NCBI GenBank assembly: GCA_035353335.1
Contig: DAOPZJ010000032.1
Span: 1-23,444 of the forward strand
Direction of reading: 5' to 3'
Length of the DNA: 23,444 nt
DNA from: Oscillospiraceae bacterium
Lineage (GTDB): Bacteria > Bacillota > Clostridia > Oscillospirales > JAKOTC01
A program made the translations under genes and the position numbers. Positions 13,822 to 22,472 of this stretch are shown piece after piece. Under the pieces are notes generated by a model, which was not told the DNA's origin, ran no database searches, and saw nothing but the letters and a program-made list of their open reading frames with translations. How positions within the stretch are numbered: position 1 is the stretch's first letter; every line of letters begins with the position of its first letter.

Positions 13822-14997
13822 CTATATGGATTTAATGCGTTTTTTTCGGCGGATTAAAACGATGGTGATGATGACCACCGCAATCAATAGAAGCAGTCCA
13901 CCGGCAGCCATCAGGACATAACTTTGAATCATAAAGCCTTGGGTTGACGCCAAAAATGCCGGAAGAGGCGCTTCGACCAGGTCTTTATAATAAAGCACTT
14001 CGGTAGTATAAGAAAGAGTCGATTCATCGATGGTCACAACGCGCGCCCCGTGTTTATCGCCGTTGCCGTAAATATAAAAGCTCAGCCCCGGTGTCATCAC
14101 GAGATCGATGCCCCGGTCTGTGACGATGAAATCATTGACATGGTCGTGTCCGAAAAATGCCGCTTTAATATCCCCGGTCTCGGTCCATGTGTCAAATTCG
14201 CCGCCGTTTATGACCGGAGGGCAAGGGCCTTCGCCGAGAGTTCCGGAAAGCGTATACTGTGGGTTGAGCATATAATACTTGTCCTGCCATGCGTCGATTC
14301 CGCGGACAGAACCCTTGGTATCTTTCGGGACAACGCTGAGCATATCATAAACCTCGGGAACTATAATATGCTGGAAGGCGAAAGCCGGCAATTTATTTCC
14401 GTATTGAGCGGTCAGTCGGGATGAGGTTTGTTTGTACCAGTCGAGCTGATCTTTTCCGACGCAGGCATAAGTCCCCGCGCCGGTCGTGTCATATGTACCG
14501 CTGTCAAAAAACCACAGCACGCACTTCGGTGTGCCGTCAATGCCGTTTACTGTCAGATAATAGTTGCCGCAGCCGGTTATCGGCTCGCCATCTACGGCCA
14601 AACAGCAGGGGAAGGACTGATAATAAGCCATTTGCGTCTCTTTGGAAATGCCGCCCTCGTCGTCATGGTTGCCGAAGACGATCGCAAACTGCAGCCCACG
14701 ATCGACTACCGGATTTATAATCGCATCAATGGCTTTTTTTGTAGCTTCGAGGTCATCTCCGATCGAGGGTGAATGGATCATATCACCCAAAAAGACCACG
14801 AGATCGGGTTTTGCTTCGTCGAGCGAGGCGTTCAGCAGATCGAGCATCGCCTTCTGCGGGTGGTCGGTATCCTGCGGGTCGGCAAGAATCAATATTTTAT
14901 ATTGGCCGTCTTTGAAATTCAAAGTCTCGGCGCCGAGAGACAGAAATAGCCCTGCACAAAGCAGAAGAGAGAAGAAATATGCAAGCACTTTTTTCAT
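13822..14997 (-). CDS. secreted, C-terminally anchored metallophosphoesterase
   Basis: 391 residues. An N-terminal signal peptide (MKK plus a hydrophobic run to about residue 23) is followed by a calcineurin-like phosphoesterase domain: ILADPQD (D40; Gln replaces the usual His of DxH), GDMIHS (D72), GNHDDE (N110, H111), FQHIIVP and GHDHVND (GHxH). A C-terminal hydrophobic helix of about 20 residues and the tail RRKKRIKSI anchor it, so the catalytic domain is outside. The substrate is a phosphomonoester or diester, possibly a nucleotide or a phospholipid headgroup. Its ATG overlaps the stop of the patatin gene as ATGA, so the two are translationally coupled. The D-x-Q variant occurs in Dcr2/PhoD-like extracellular members and should still bind two metals. 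AAAGGA lies ten bases before the start. Confidence 0.86.
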   Translation of the reverse strand: MKKVLAYFFSLLLCAGLFLSLGAETLNFKDGQYKILILADPQDTDHPQKAMLDLLNASLDEAKPDLVVFLGDMIHSPSIGDDLEATKKAIDAIINPVVDRGLQFAIVFGNHDDEGGISKETQMAYYQSFPCCLAVDGEPITGCGNYYLTVNGIDGTPKCVLWFFDSGTYDTTGAGTYACVGKDQLDWYKQTSSRLTAQYGNKLPAFAFQHIIVPEVYDMLSVVPKDTKGSVRGIDAWQDKYYMLNPQYTLSGTLGEGPCPPVINGGEFDTWTETGDIKAAFFGHDHVNDFIVTDRGIDLVMTPGLSFYIYGNGDKHGARVVTIDESTLSYTTEVLYYKDLVEAPLPAFLASTQGFMIQSYVLMAAGGLLLLIAVVIITIVLIRRKKRIKSI

Positions 14998-16223
14998 GAT
15001 GATTTAATCCTTTGCATGAGTTTCAATAAGCTGTCGGCGAGCAGGTCAAAGGCCTGCGGCGAGAGACCCGGCCCAACGCGTTTGACATGCTCTCCGATGA
15101 TCTCGGCGATGGAGTCCTCTTTGGAGACGGCAGGGGCGTTTTTAACGGTTCTGACAAAATCGGGAAAAGAAAAAATCTGAAGCCGTTCGATATTGCGCGC
15201 TTTGGCGCGCCGCTCTAAGATTGCGAGCGCGATCTCGCGGTAACCGGCTGACGGCGAAAGACCGAATTCACGCGCGGCGGCGGGCAGGATTTTTTCAAAA
15301 AGCAGCCGTCTCGGCTCGCCTTCTTCCAAGTTCATCAGCTCGGCGATCTCTTTGATTGCTTTGGAATCCAGTGCCGAGAAAAGCGAAAAGAACTCGCTTT
15401 CCTTCGGCGGATTTTCGAGATAATACTGTCTTCCGGCGAGCCCTTTGATCAATCGAAGCGCGTCACACCGGCCGACCAGCATGCGGTGCATGATTTTTTC
15501 GTGGCTGAAGTCGAGAATGTTCCCGAGGTCCTCGGACGGTCCAAGCTCGGTGACGTGCAGGTCGGCTTTGCGGAATTTTTTGACCACGCCGATGGCATAA
15601 GTGCGGATCACGAGGATTTCGCGAAAGCCCTTGCGGTAGAGCATATTGACCGGTAAATTATTATAAAAGCCGCCGTCGATGTAAATTTCCCCGCTGATGG
15701 GTTCAAGCTTGAAAACCGGCATATTGGCGCTTGCCATCAGATATTCAATCAATTTTCCCTCGGGGATATCCTCTTTGAAAAGTTCCATCGGTTTTGCCTC
15801 GGGCATTTTCACGGTGACCATGCCGAATTCGACCGGTGAGGCGCGCAGTTTCGGCTCGTCGTATATCTCGGTCAGAATCCCGCGGATTTTTGTGGTATCA
15901 AGGCCTTTTTTTTCAAAGAGAGTATGCAGGGCCGTACGCATTGGGCCGATCTTTTTGAAATCGAATTTGCGGTATATCAGGTCGTTCAGGATTTCCTCAT
16001 CAACGTCAAACAGGGCCGAGAGCGAGAGTTTTTCCCACCAGTCGCAGCACCTTTTCCAATCGCCCTGTGCAATCAATCCGCCGTTGAGCGCGCCGATCGA
16101 AGAACCCGCGACGCCGCCGAATTCGGCTCCGTTTTCGTAATAGGCGCTGACAGCGCCCATCTGATAAGCGCCTCTTGCACCGCCGCCCTCCAGGATCAAT
16201 CCTTTTCGCATATTCTCTTGCAT
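14994..16223 (-). CDS. patatin-like phospholipase
   Basis: 409 residues from the ATG preceded by GAGGTGAGG; a longer in-frame start at 16301 lacks a ribosome binding site. Patatin elements are complete: oxyanion hole GGGARGAY (13-20), nucleophile elbow GSSIG (40-44, S42) and IDGGFYNNLP with catalytic D183. It hydrolyses acyl esters of phospholipids or neutral lipids through a Ser-Asp dyad. There is no signal peptide, so it works in the cytosol or at the inner leaflet. The C-terminal 180 residues are helical and charged, as in the RssA/YjjU-like group, with no recognised domain. It is coupled by ATGA overlap to the membrane-anchored phosphoesterase, which suggests a shared lipid or headgroup turnover role on opposite faces of the membrane. 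It is divergent from the lacZ cluster. Confidence 0.9.
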   Translation of the reverse strand: MQENMRKGLILEGGGARGAYQMGAVSAYYENGAEFGGVAGSSIGALNGGLIAQGDWKRCCDWWEKLSLSALFDVDEEILNDLIYRKFDFKKIGPMRTALHTLFEKKGLDTTKIRGILTEIYDEPKLRASPVEFGMVTVKMPEAKPMELFKEDIPEGKLIEYLMASANMPVFKLEPISGEIYIDGGFYNNLPVNMLYRKGFREILVIRTYAIGVVKKFRKADLHVTELGPSEDLGNILDFSHEKIMHRMLVGRCDALRLIKGLAGRQYYLENPPKESEFFSLFSALDSKAIKEIAELMNLEEGEPRRLLFEKILPAAAREFGLSPSAGYREIALAILERRAKARNIERLQIFSFPDFVRTVKNAPAVSKEDSIAEIIGEHVKRVGPGLSPQAFDLLADSLLKLMQRIKSS

Positions 16224-16301
16224 ATCCTCACCTCTTTGGTCTGAGTTTAGCACATTTTCGGAATTTATACAATAGTTATGGGCATGATTTGATTGTTTCA
16301 A

Positions 16302-16330
16302 TTGACATCAGCGCAGTGTATCGGTATAAT
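16302..16330 (+). promoter_or_regulatory. perfect consensus sigma-A promoter of the lacZ cluster
   Basis: TTGACA (16302-16307), 17-bp spacer, TATAAT (16325-16330). Such strength in a catabolic operon implies a repressor. The palindrome tcaattga (16298-16305) overlaps the -35 box, but it is too short to call an operator. Confidence 0.92.
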
Positions 16331-16353
16331 TTGAACAGATTGGAGGGAATGAT

Positions 16354-19300
16354 ATGGAACTCTTTCATCATACACAAAACGGACTGCCTGAATGGCAGGC
16401 CAATCCCGGTATATTTTCGATTAACCGGCTTGCACACCGGTCGGATTTTTCGCGCTATTCGACTCTTGGCGAGGCCTTGCAGTGCAAACGCTGGAGTGGC
16501 GAGCGTTATCTGTCTTTGAACGGCGAATGGGAATTCGCCTATTATCCCTGCCCCGCAGAAGTAAAGGAGGGCTTTCAAAACGGAGAGATTCCGTTCGGAA
16601 GTATTGAAGTACCCTCGAATCCGCAAGTATTAGGGTATGGAACGCCGCAGTACTGCAATGTGCAGTATCCCTGGGAGAGCGGCGAGGACGTGATGCCGCC
16701 GTATGCGCCTGAGAAGAAAAATAATGTGTTTTGCTATCGCAAGCGTTTCTTTTTGCCGCAGAGTTTTGACGGCAAAGAGGTAATTTTGCATTTTGCGGGC
16801 GTGGACAATTGCTTTTATTTATGGATCAACGGCCATGAGACGGGATTTTCGAAGAATTCCTTCAACGCGGCGGAATTTGACATCACGCAGTTTTTGCACG
16901 AGGGCGAGAACCTAATCGCGGTGCAGGTGATGCAGTACAGCGACTCCAGCTGGCTTGAAGATCAGGACTTTTTCCGGCTCTCGGGTATTTTCCGCGATGT
17001 GTTTTTATACTGTATGCCGCAAAAGGCGCTGGTGGACTTCGGCACCGTCTGCGACTGGTCGAACGGAAGCGGCAATCTCACGCTTTACGGAAAGACCGGA
17101 ACGGCTTCGCATGCCTCATTATATGACGGTGAAAAAGAAATTTTCTCGGCGTCTGTCACGGGTGATTTCAATCTGTCGGTGACGCTGGAAATCATCAAGA
17201 CGTGGTCCGCCGAAAAACCGAACCTTTATACGATTGTGATCTCGGCCGACGGCGGAAGCGAGTTCTGTTCGACACACGTCGGCTTCAGGCGCATCGAAAA
17301 CCGCGCGGGCGTGCTGTATTTGAATGGTGCACAGCTGAAGTTTGTCGGTGCGGACAGGCATGAATTTGACGCCAAATACGGGCGCGCGATCACCCATGAG
17401 ATCATGGAGAGCGACGTGCTGATGATGAAACGGCACAACATCAACGCCGTGCGCACCTCGCACTATCCGAACCATCCGTATTTTTTAGAGCTTTGCGACA
17501 AGTACGGAATCTATGTCATCGACGAAACCAATATGGAGACTCACGGCACCTGGGGATGGCCCGATGTGCCGCGCGTTCCGGGCGACGATAAATTGTGGGA
17601 GCCGGCACTGCTTGACCGCGTCGAGGCCGTTTTCCAGCGCGACAAGAACCGCCCGAGCGTAATTTTGTGGTCGCTCGGCAACGAGAGCAACGGCGGCACC
17701 GTGATCCACGAAATGTATAAACGCTTCAAGTCCAAAAACGACGGGCGGTTGGTGCATTACGAGGGCGGAAGATGGTGTTCCGACGGGACGCTGTCGACCG
17801 ATCTGGTATCGGCGATGTATTCTACCTTCGACGAGTGCGAAAAACTGCTCAAGCAGGGCAAAAAAGAGCAAAAACCGGTTATCCTGTGCGAATACGCCCA
17901 TGCGATGGGAAATTCCTGCGGTGATTTGGACACCTATACCGATTTGTTTTATAGCACCGAGGGCTTTGTCGGCGGCCTGATCTGGGATTTTGTCGATCAG
18001 GCAATTTTGAAGACCGAGAACGGCAAGACATTTTTGGGATTCGGCGGCGATTTCGGCGATGACCCGAACGACGCGGAATTCTCCGGCGATGGCTTGATCA
18101 CCGCCGACCGCAGAATCACGCCGAAACTGATCCAAGTAAAGCATAGTTATCGCCCGGCGGTATTTAGCTGCAAAAGGCCGGGGAGCGGCGAATACACGGT
18201 CAAAAACCGTGCGCTGTTCACCGATATCAATGAATACGACATCGTCGTGACCTATACCAAATTCGCGGGATTCGAACAGACGGTGCTTGCCTCGCAGAGA
18301 TTAGCCGTCAACTGCCCGCCGGGACAGACCGCCGAATTCACGGTATTTCCGCCGAAAAAGGTTGATGGTGAACTGCAGGCGAGAGTCGAACTCGTTCTGC
18401 GTTATGACACGCTCTGGGCGAAGGCCGGATTCGTGGTCGCATGCGACGAATTTATCACGGGCAAACAACCCCAAGCGGCTGTTGTCAAGAGCACGGCTCC
18501 TAAGGCAATCAGCACTTACGGGAATATTTATATTGAGGGGCAGAATTTTACCGCGCGGTTTTCAAGGCGCAGAGGCGAATTGGAGAGCTACCGCGTAAAC
18601 GGCAGGGAATTGCTTGCCGCACCGGTGCGCCCGATCTTCTGGCGCGCGCCGACCGATAACGAAAACGGCTGGCGGATGCAGTCGGCGCTGGCTTGCTGGC
18701 GCGGGGCCTGCGATACCCGCGGGGCGATTTTAATGTCCGGATTTAAGAATGTCAAACAATTGAAGGATTGCGCCGAGGTCGAAGTCGAAACGCGCGCCGC
18801 GACATTTATCCCCAATATCGTGAAACTCCTTTATCGGTTTTACGGCGACGGTTCGGTCGAGATTAACTTCGAAACCGCGCTTGACAGAAATGTTCCGTGC
18901 CCGCCGAAAGTTGGTATGCAGTTCATTCTGACGGGCGGTTTAAAGACGGTGACTTGGCTCGGTATGGGCCCGCACGACAACTACTGCGACCGCGTGACAG
19001 GATGCCTGCTCGGCGTCTGGGAGAAGCCGATTGACGAGATGTATTTCCGGTATCTCAACCCACAGGAGAGCGGTAATGAGACCGGTGTTCGGATGGCGAA
19101 AGTGTCCGGCGAATACGGGCTTTCGGTTACCTGCGACCGGAATTTTGAGCTGAATGTAGGCCGTTATACCGCAGAGCAGTTGGAGTTTGCGAACCACTGG
19201 CACGAGCTGCCCGAGACCGACAGGACGGTTTTGCAGGTCAATTACGTCAGTCAGGGCGTCGGAGGTGATCTGAGCTGGGGCGAAACCGGCAGACCGCATG

Positions 19301-19368
19301 AAAAATTCCTTTTGAAGCCCGGAAAATATAAATATCAAATCCGGCTCACGCCGCAAAAAACGTTGTAA
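16354..19368 (+). CDS. lacZ: GH2 beta-galactosidase (LacZ type)
   Basis: 1004 residues, close to E. coli LacZ in length and domain order. Order: jelly-roll sugar-binding domain (about 50-220), immunoglobulin-like domain (about 225-315), TIM barrel (about 320-615), second Ig-like domain, then the large beta-sandwich small-chain domain (about 720-1000, with FWRAPTDNENGW). Catalytic acid/base E444 is in SLGNES and nucleophile E513 in ILCEYAHAMGNS; RTSHYPNHP and DETNMETHG are the standard GH2 blocks. It is a cytosolic retaining exo-enzyme. Specificity for galactose rather than another sugar is inferred from the LacZ-like length and the small-chain domain. TGGAGGGA lies before the ATG, and a perfect promoter makes it the first gene of the cluster; the UroD-like gene follows after 24 bases. 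No permease is in view. Confidence 0.93.
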   Translation: MELFHHTQNGLPEWQANPGIFSINRLAHRSDFSRYSTLGEALQCKRWSGERYLSLNGEWEFAYYPCPAEVKEGFQNGEIPFGSIEVPSNPQVLGYGTPQYCNVQYPWESGEDVMPPYAPEKKNNVFCYRKRFFLPQSFDGKEVILHFAGVDNCFYLWINGHETGFSKNSFNAAEFDITQFLHEGENLIAVQVMQYSDSSWLEDQDFFRLSGIFRDVFLYCMPQKALVDFGTVCDWSNGSGNLTLYGKTGTASHASLYDGEKEIFSASVTGDFNLSVTLEIIKTWSAEKPNLYTIVISADGGSEFCSTHVGFRRIENRAGVLYLNGAQLKFVGADRHEFDAKYGRAITHEIMESDVLMMKRHNINAVRTSHYPNHPYFLELCDKYGIYVIDETNMETHGTWGWPDVPRVPGDDKLWEPALLDRVEAVFQRDKNRPSVILWSLGNESNGGTVIHEMYKRFKSKNDGRLVHYEGGRWCSDGTLSTDLVSAMYSTFDECEKLLKQGKKEQKPVILCEYAHAMGNSCGDLDTYTDLFYSTEGFVGGLIWDFVDQAILKTENGKTFLGFGGDFGDDPNDAEFSGDGLITADRRITPKLIQVKHSYRPAVFSCKRPGSGEYTVKNRALFTDINEYDIVVTYTKFAGFEQTVLASQRLAVNCPPGQTAEFTVFPPKKVDGELQARVELVLRYDTLWAKAGFVVACDEFITGKQPQAAVVKSTAPKAISTYGNIYIEGQNFTARFSRRRGELESYRVNGRELLAAPVRPIFWRAPTDNENGWRMQSALACWRGACDTRGAILMSGFKNVKQLKDCAEVEVETRAATFIPNIVKLLYRFYGDGSVEINFETALDRNVPCPPKVGMQFILTGGLKTVTWLGMGPHDNYCDRVTGCLLGVWEKPIDEMYFRYLNPQESGNETGVRMAKVSGEYGLSVTCDRNFELNVGRYTAEQLEFANHWHELPETDRTVLQVNYVSQGVGGDLSWGETGRPHEKFLLKPGKYKYQIRLTPQKTL

Positions 19369-19392
19369 ATATGAAAAAGGACGGACAACAGC

Positions 19393-20454
19393 ATGACCAT
19401 GACAAGCAGAGAGCGCTTTTTGCGCTGTTATGAACACAAAGAAGCCGACCGCATTCCGATGACCGACTCCCCCTGGCAGGGCACCCTCGACCGCTGGCGC
19501 AGAGAGGGTTTGACCGAAGCTGCTTGGGAAGATCATTTCGGTTTTGACCGTATCGCCTATTTCGGCGGCGACAATTCTCCGGGATTTCCTGTGAAAGTCA
19601 TCGAGGAGACCGACACTCACATCACCAAAACCACCGAGTGGGGCGTGACACTGCGCTATATCAAGGGTGTGGATTCGACGCCGGAGTTTTTGCATTTCGA
19701 AGTCACCGATCCGGACAGCTGGCGCAAAGTGCGCGACCGGATGGCTCCTTCCCGCGAACGGATTAACTGGGATCGAATTGCAAGCAATTATAAAATCGCC
19801 ATGGAGAAGGGCTATTGGCGTTATGCCAACTTCTGGTTCGGCTTCGACGTGACCCATTCATGGTTTGTCGGTACCGAGACGCTTTTGATGGCGATTGCCG
19901 AAGAACCCGAGTGGTGTGTCGAGATGTTCAACCGCGAGCTCGACGTCAACATCGCCTTGATTGAAATGATGCTTGACAAAGGATATGAGTTCGACGGTGT
20001 CCAGTGGCCGGACGACATGGGGTATAAACACAACCAGTTCTTTTCGTTGCATACATATCGTGAATTGCTCAAGCCGGTGCAGAAGCGCGCCTGCGACTGG
20101 GCACACGCACATAATCTCAAGGTGCATCTGCATTCCTGCGGCGACGTCAACCCGTTCGTGCCCGAGCTCATTGAAATCGGCGTCGACGCGCTGAACCCGC
20201 TTGAAGTCAAGGCCGGAATGGACCCGGTCGCTTTGAAAAAGAAATACGGCGGCAAGTTGGTTTTGCACGGCGGCATCAATGCGGTCAAATACGATCAAAC
20301 CGAGGAGTTCATCGCCGAGATGGCAAAAGTGATTCCGGCGGTCAAGGAACACGGAGGCTATATTTTCAGTTCGGACCACTCAATTCCGAACAATGTCTCA
20401 CTTGCCGAGATGACCGCGATCGCCGAAGCAGCAATGCGTCTTGGCAAATATTGA
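19393..20454 (+). CDS. uroporphyrinogen decarboxylase-like protein (not HemE)
   Basis: 353 residues of the URO-D/MtaA superfamily TIM barrel, starting MTSRERFLRCYEHKEADRIP as these proteins do. True HemE carries RQAGR near residue 30; here the equivalent region is DSPWQGTLDRWRREG, so haem synthesis is excluded. HLHSCGD (245-251) keeps the HxC pair (H247, C249) of zinc-dependent corrinoid or thiol methyltransferases such as MtaA, but the third ligand region reads IFSSDHSIPNN (S326-H329) with no cysteine. This class sits in many sugar-degradation operons of anaerobes with no assigned reaction. It lies 24 bases after lacZ, so it is cotranscribed, and before an internal promoter. Spacing from the AAGGA ribosome site is rather long at about 11 bases; an alternative ATG lies two codons on. 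The role here is unknown. Confidence 0.85.
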   Translation: MTMTSRERFLRCYEHKEADRIPMTDSPWQGTLDRWRREGLTEAAWEDHFGFDRIAYFGGDNSPGFPVKVIEETDTHITKTTEWGVTLRYIKGVDSTPEFLHFEVTDPDSWRKVRDRMAPSRERINWDRIASNYKIAMEKGYWRYANFWFGFDVTHSWFVGTETLLMAIAEEPEWCVEMFNRELDVNIALIEMMLDKGYEFDGVQWPDDMGYKHNQFFSLHTYRELLKPVQKRACDWAHAHNLKVHLHSCGDVNPFVPELIEIGVDALNPLEVKAGMDPVALKKKYGGKLVLHGGINAVKYDQTEEFIAEMAKVIPAVKEHGGYIFSSDHSIPNNVSLAEMTAIAEAAMRLGKY

Positions 20455-20461
20455 TTTTCGG

Positions 20462-20489
20462 TTGAATTGATATCGATAAGTGTTATAAT
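20462..20489 (+). promoter_or_regulatory. internal sigma-A promoter before the oxidoreductase gene
   Basis: TTGAAT (20462-20467), 16-bp spacer, TATAAT (20484-20489) with a TGT extended -10. The leader of about 25 nt carries GGAGGT (20506-20511). It allows the oxidoreductase/ThuA/epimerase genes to be expressed apart from lacZ. Confidence 0.75.
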
Positions 20490-20519
20490 AGAATTCATTA
20501 ATATCGGAGGTAATTTTCT

Positions 20520-21602
20520 ATGTCACTGACAAAGGTTGCGATCATCGGATGCGGCGGCATCGCTAACGGCAAGCATATGCCGTCACTCAAAAAGACCGGA
20601 ATGTGCGAAATGGTGGCGTTCTGCGATCTGATCAAAGAGCGCGCCGAAAAGGCCGCTGCCGATTACGGCGTCAAAGGTGCGAAGGTCTATACCGATTATA
20701 AAAAGCTGCTTGCGGACCCGTCTATCGAGGTCGTCCATGTCTGCACCCCGAACCGCTCCCACAGCAAAATCACGGTTGACGCGCTGAATGCGGGCAAACA
20801 CGTCATGTGCGAAAAGCCGATGGCGATCAACTATAAAGAGGCCATGAAAATGGTCGAAGCCGCCAAGGCCAACAACAAACTGCTGACCATCGGTTACCAG
20901 CAGCGCAACCGCCCCGACACGGCTTATCTGAAAGCGGAGTGCGAAAAGGGTACCTTGGGCGAAATCTATTTTGCCAAAGCGCGTTCGGTTCGTCGGCGCG
21001 GCGTTCCGACCTGGGGTGTGTTTTTGAATGAATACGAACAGGGCGGCGGCGCTCTGATCGACATCGGCACGCATGCGCTTGATATGTGCATGTGGCTGAT
21101 GCAGGACTGGGATGTCAACTACGTGGTCGGTACCTCATATACCAAACATAACAAGGACACCGAGACCGCAAATTTGTTTGGCGACTGGGATGTCAACCAG
21201 TTCACAGCGGACGACGCCTCGTTCGGCTTTATCGTGATGAAGAGCGGCGCGACGATTTTCCTCGAGGCCACCTGGGCACTGAATACGCTTGATCTGGCTG
21301 AAGCGAAAGTCGAGCTCTGCGGTACAAATGCCGGCGCGGACATGGTCGACGGACTGCGCATTAACGGCGTGAAAAACAACCGGCAATATATTGAAACACC
21401 TGACTTCTCCACCGGCGGCGTCGCGTTCTTCGAGGGCAATCAGGGCGGAAGTCCGGCGGATATCGAGCAGGTGATCTGGATGAACGCCGTCAACGGCAAG
21501 GGAAAACTCTCGGTGCTGCCCGAACAGGCCGCCGTCGTCACCCGCTGCCTCGACGCGGTGTATGAATCTGCCAAGACCGGCAAACCGGTGTACTTTAAAT
21601 AA
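20520..21602 (+). CDS. Gfo/Idh/MocA-family NAD(P)-dependent sugar oxidoreductase
   Basis: 360 residues, the normal family length. N-terminal Rossmann fold: VAIIGCGGIANGKHMPSL (6-23) binds the dinucleotide, HVCTPNRSHSKI (73-84) lines it, and CEKPMA (97-102) has the signature K99. The C-terminal alpha/beta domain has GGGALIDIGTHALDMCMW (175-192) with D181 and H185, the usual catalytic pair. Members oxidise a ring hydroxyl, often C3 of glucosides or galactosides, or inositols. With ThuA and TIM-barrel enzyme genes directly downstream, a 3-keto-sugar-forming role is the best inference. It has no signal peptide and is cytosolic. GGAGGT lies eight bases from ATG, and the gene is preceded by its own promoter. 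Confidence 0.92.
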   Translation: MSLTKVAIIGCGGIANGKHMPSLKKTGMCEMVAFCDLIKERAEKAAADYGVKGAKVYTDYKKLLADPSIEVVHVCTPNRSHSKITVDALNAGKHVMCEKPMAINYKEAMKMVEAAKANNKLLTIGYQQRNRPDTAYLKAECEKGTLGEIYFAKARSVRRRGVPTWGVFLNEYEQGGGALIDIGTHALDMCMWLMQDWDVNYVVGTSYTKHNKDTETANLFGDWDVNQFTADDASFGFIVMKSGATIFLEATWALNTLDLAEAKVELCGTNAGADMVDGLRINGVKNNRQYIETPDFSTGGVAFFEGNQGGSPADIEQVIWMNAVNGKGKLSVLPEQAAVVTRCLDAVYESAKTGKPVYFK

Positions 21603-21606
21603 ACAA

Positions 21607-21722
21607 GCTAAAACCTTCGGTTTCAGCTAGGAAGTTTTGCGCTGACGCACAAAACATCCGTCATGCCAAAACCTTCGGTATTGATCGGGGAGTTTTGCGC
21701 TGAGCTTACAACATCCCGGAAA
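21607..21722. repeat. two-copy 58-bp degenerate tandem repeat
   Basis: Copies start at 21607 and 21665. Shared perfect blocks are aaaaccttcggt and agttttgcgctga, at the same spacing in both, followed by a similar acaacatcc/aaaacatcc end. Copy 1 folds into gct(a)aaacc-ttc-ggttt(c)agc and a second gttttg/caaaac hairpin; copy 2 has lost much of both pairings. There is no T tract, so it is not an ordinary terminator. It fills nearly the whole gap between the oxidoreductase and ThuA genes. Confidence 0.75.
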
Positions 21723-21736
21723 AGAAAGGTATCATT

Positions 21737-22444
21737 ATGAACGTGACTATTTTTGTAGAAGACGATAAAGCCAATACCCAACCCGAAGTGCTCAAGGTCT
21801 ATAAAGAAGGCATCGCCGCAGAACTAGCGACAATTTTTAAAGGCAAAGCTCGCACGGTCAGCGCCTTCGAGCCGGAATGCGGATTGACCAAAGAAGTGCT
21901 CGGCGACACCGATGTGCTGTTATGGTGGGGCCACCGCTTCCACGGCATGGTGTCCGATGAGGTTGCTAAACGTGTGACCGATGCGGTTTTGACCGGAATG
22001 GGCCTTGTCGTATTGCATTCCGGACATTATTCCAAACCGTTTAGAGCGCTGATGGGCACGACCTGTTCGTTACGGTGGCGTGACGGCGATTTCGAGCGGC
22101 TTTGGATTTGCTCTCCGTCGCACCCGATCGCCAAAGGGCTGCCCGAATACATCGAACTCAAAGAAGAAGAAATGTACGGGGAGTACTTTGATATCCCGAC
22201 GCCCGATGATCTGGTCGGCATCGGCTGGTTCAGAGGCGGAGAAGTCTTCCGCTCGGTCTGCGCGTTTCGACGCGGACTCGGAAAGGTGATCTATATCCAG
22301 CCCGGGCATGAGACCAATCCGACTTATAAAAACAAGGATATCCGCAAACTGATTCGCAATGCCGCCGAATGGGCCGCAGCCGACATCAGAGCCGCTGCTC
22401 CCACCGGAAGCCGTCACTGCGAAGTGCCCCCGGAGAGCAAATAG
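21737..22444 (+). CDS. ThuA-domain protein (class I amidotransferase-like fold)
   Basis: 235 residues. LLWWGHRFHG (61-70) and GLVVLHSGHYSKPFRALMG (89-107), then HPIAKGLPEYIELKEEEMYGE and GKVIYIQPGHE, are the ThuA family landmarks. The nucleophile cysteine of glutamine amidotransferases is replaced by His-Ser in LHSGH (93-97), so it is not an amidotransferase. ThuA was named from rhizobial trehalose utilisation, where it works with the oxidoreductase ThuB in a route through 3-keto-trehalose; its own reaction is still poorly defined. Its position between an oxidoreductase and an epimerase-type enzyme fits handling of a keto-sugar. AAAGG lies about nine bases before ATG. The final 15 residues are Ala/Pro/Ser rich and probably disordered. 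Confidence 0.88.
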   Translation: MNVTIFVEDDKANTQPEVLKVYKEGIAAELATIFKGKARTVSAFEPECGLTKEVLGDTDVLLWWGHRFHGMVSDEVAKRVTDAVLTGMGLVVLHSGHYSKPFRALMGTTCSLRWRDGDFERLWICSPSHPIAKGLPEYIELKEEEMYGEYFDIPTPDDLVGIGWFRGGEVFRSVCAFRRGLGKVIYIQPGHETNPTYKNKDIRKLIRNAAEWAAADIRAAAPTGSRHCEVPPESK

Positions 22445-22472
22445 ATAACACCCCAAACAGGGAGGTTTTATT

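Noticed and set aside
16298..16305. Operator palindrome tcaattga over the lacZ -35 box
   Set aside because: At 8 bp it is expected by chance and partly reflects the -35 sequence itself.
18940..19857. 305-residue antisense frame spanning the lacZ/UroD-like junction
   Set aside because: It is a shadow of two well-supported genes on the other strand and crosses their junction without a ribosome site or family motif.
19393..20454. HemE (true uroporphyrinogen decarboxylase)
   Set aside because: The RQAGR motif needed for porphyrin decarboxylation is missing and no haem genes are nearby.
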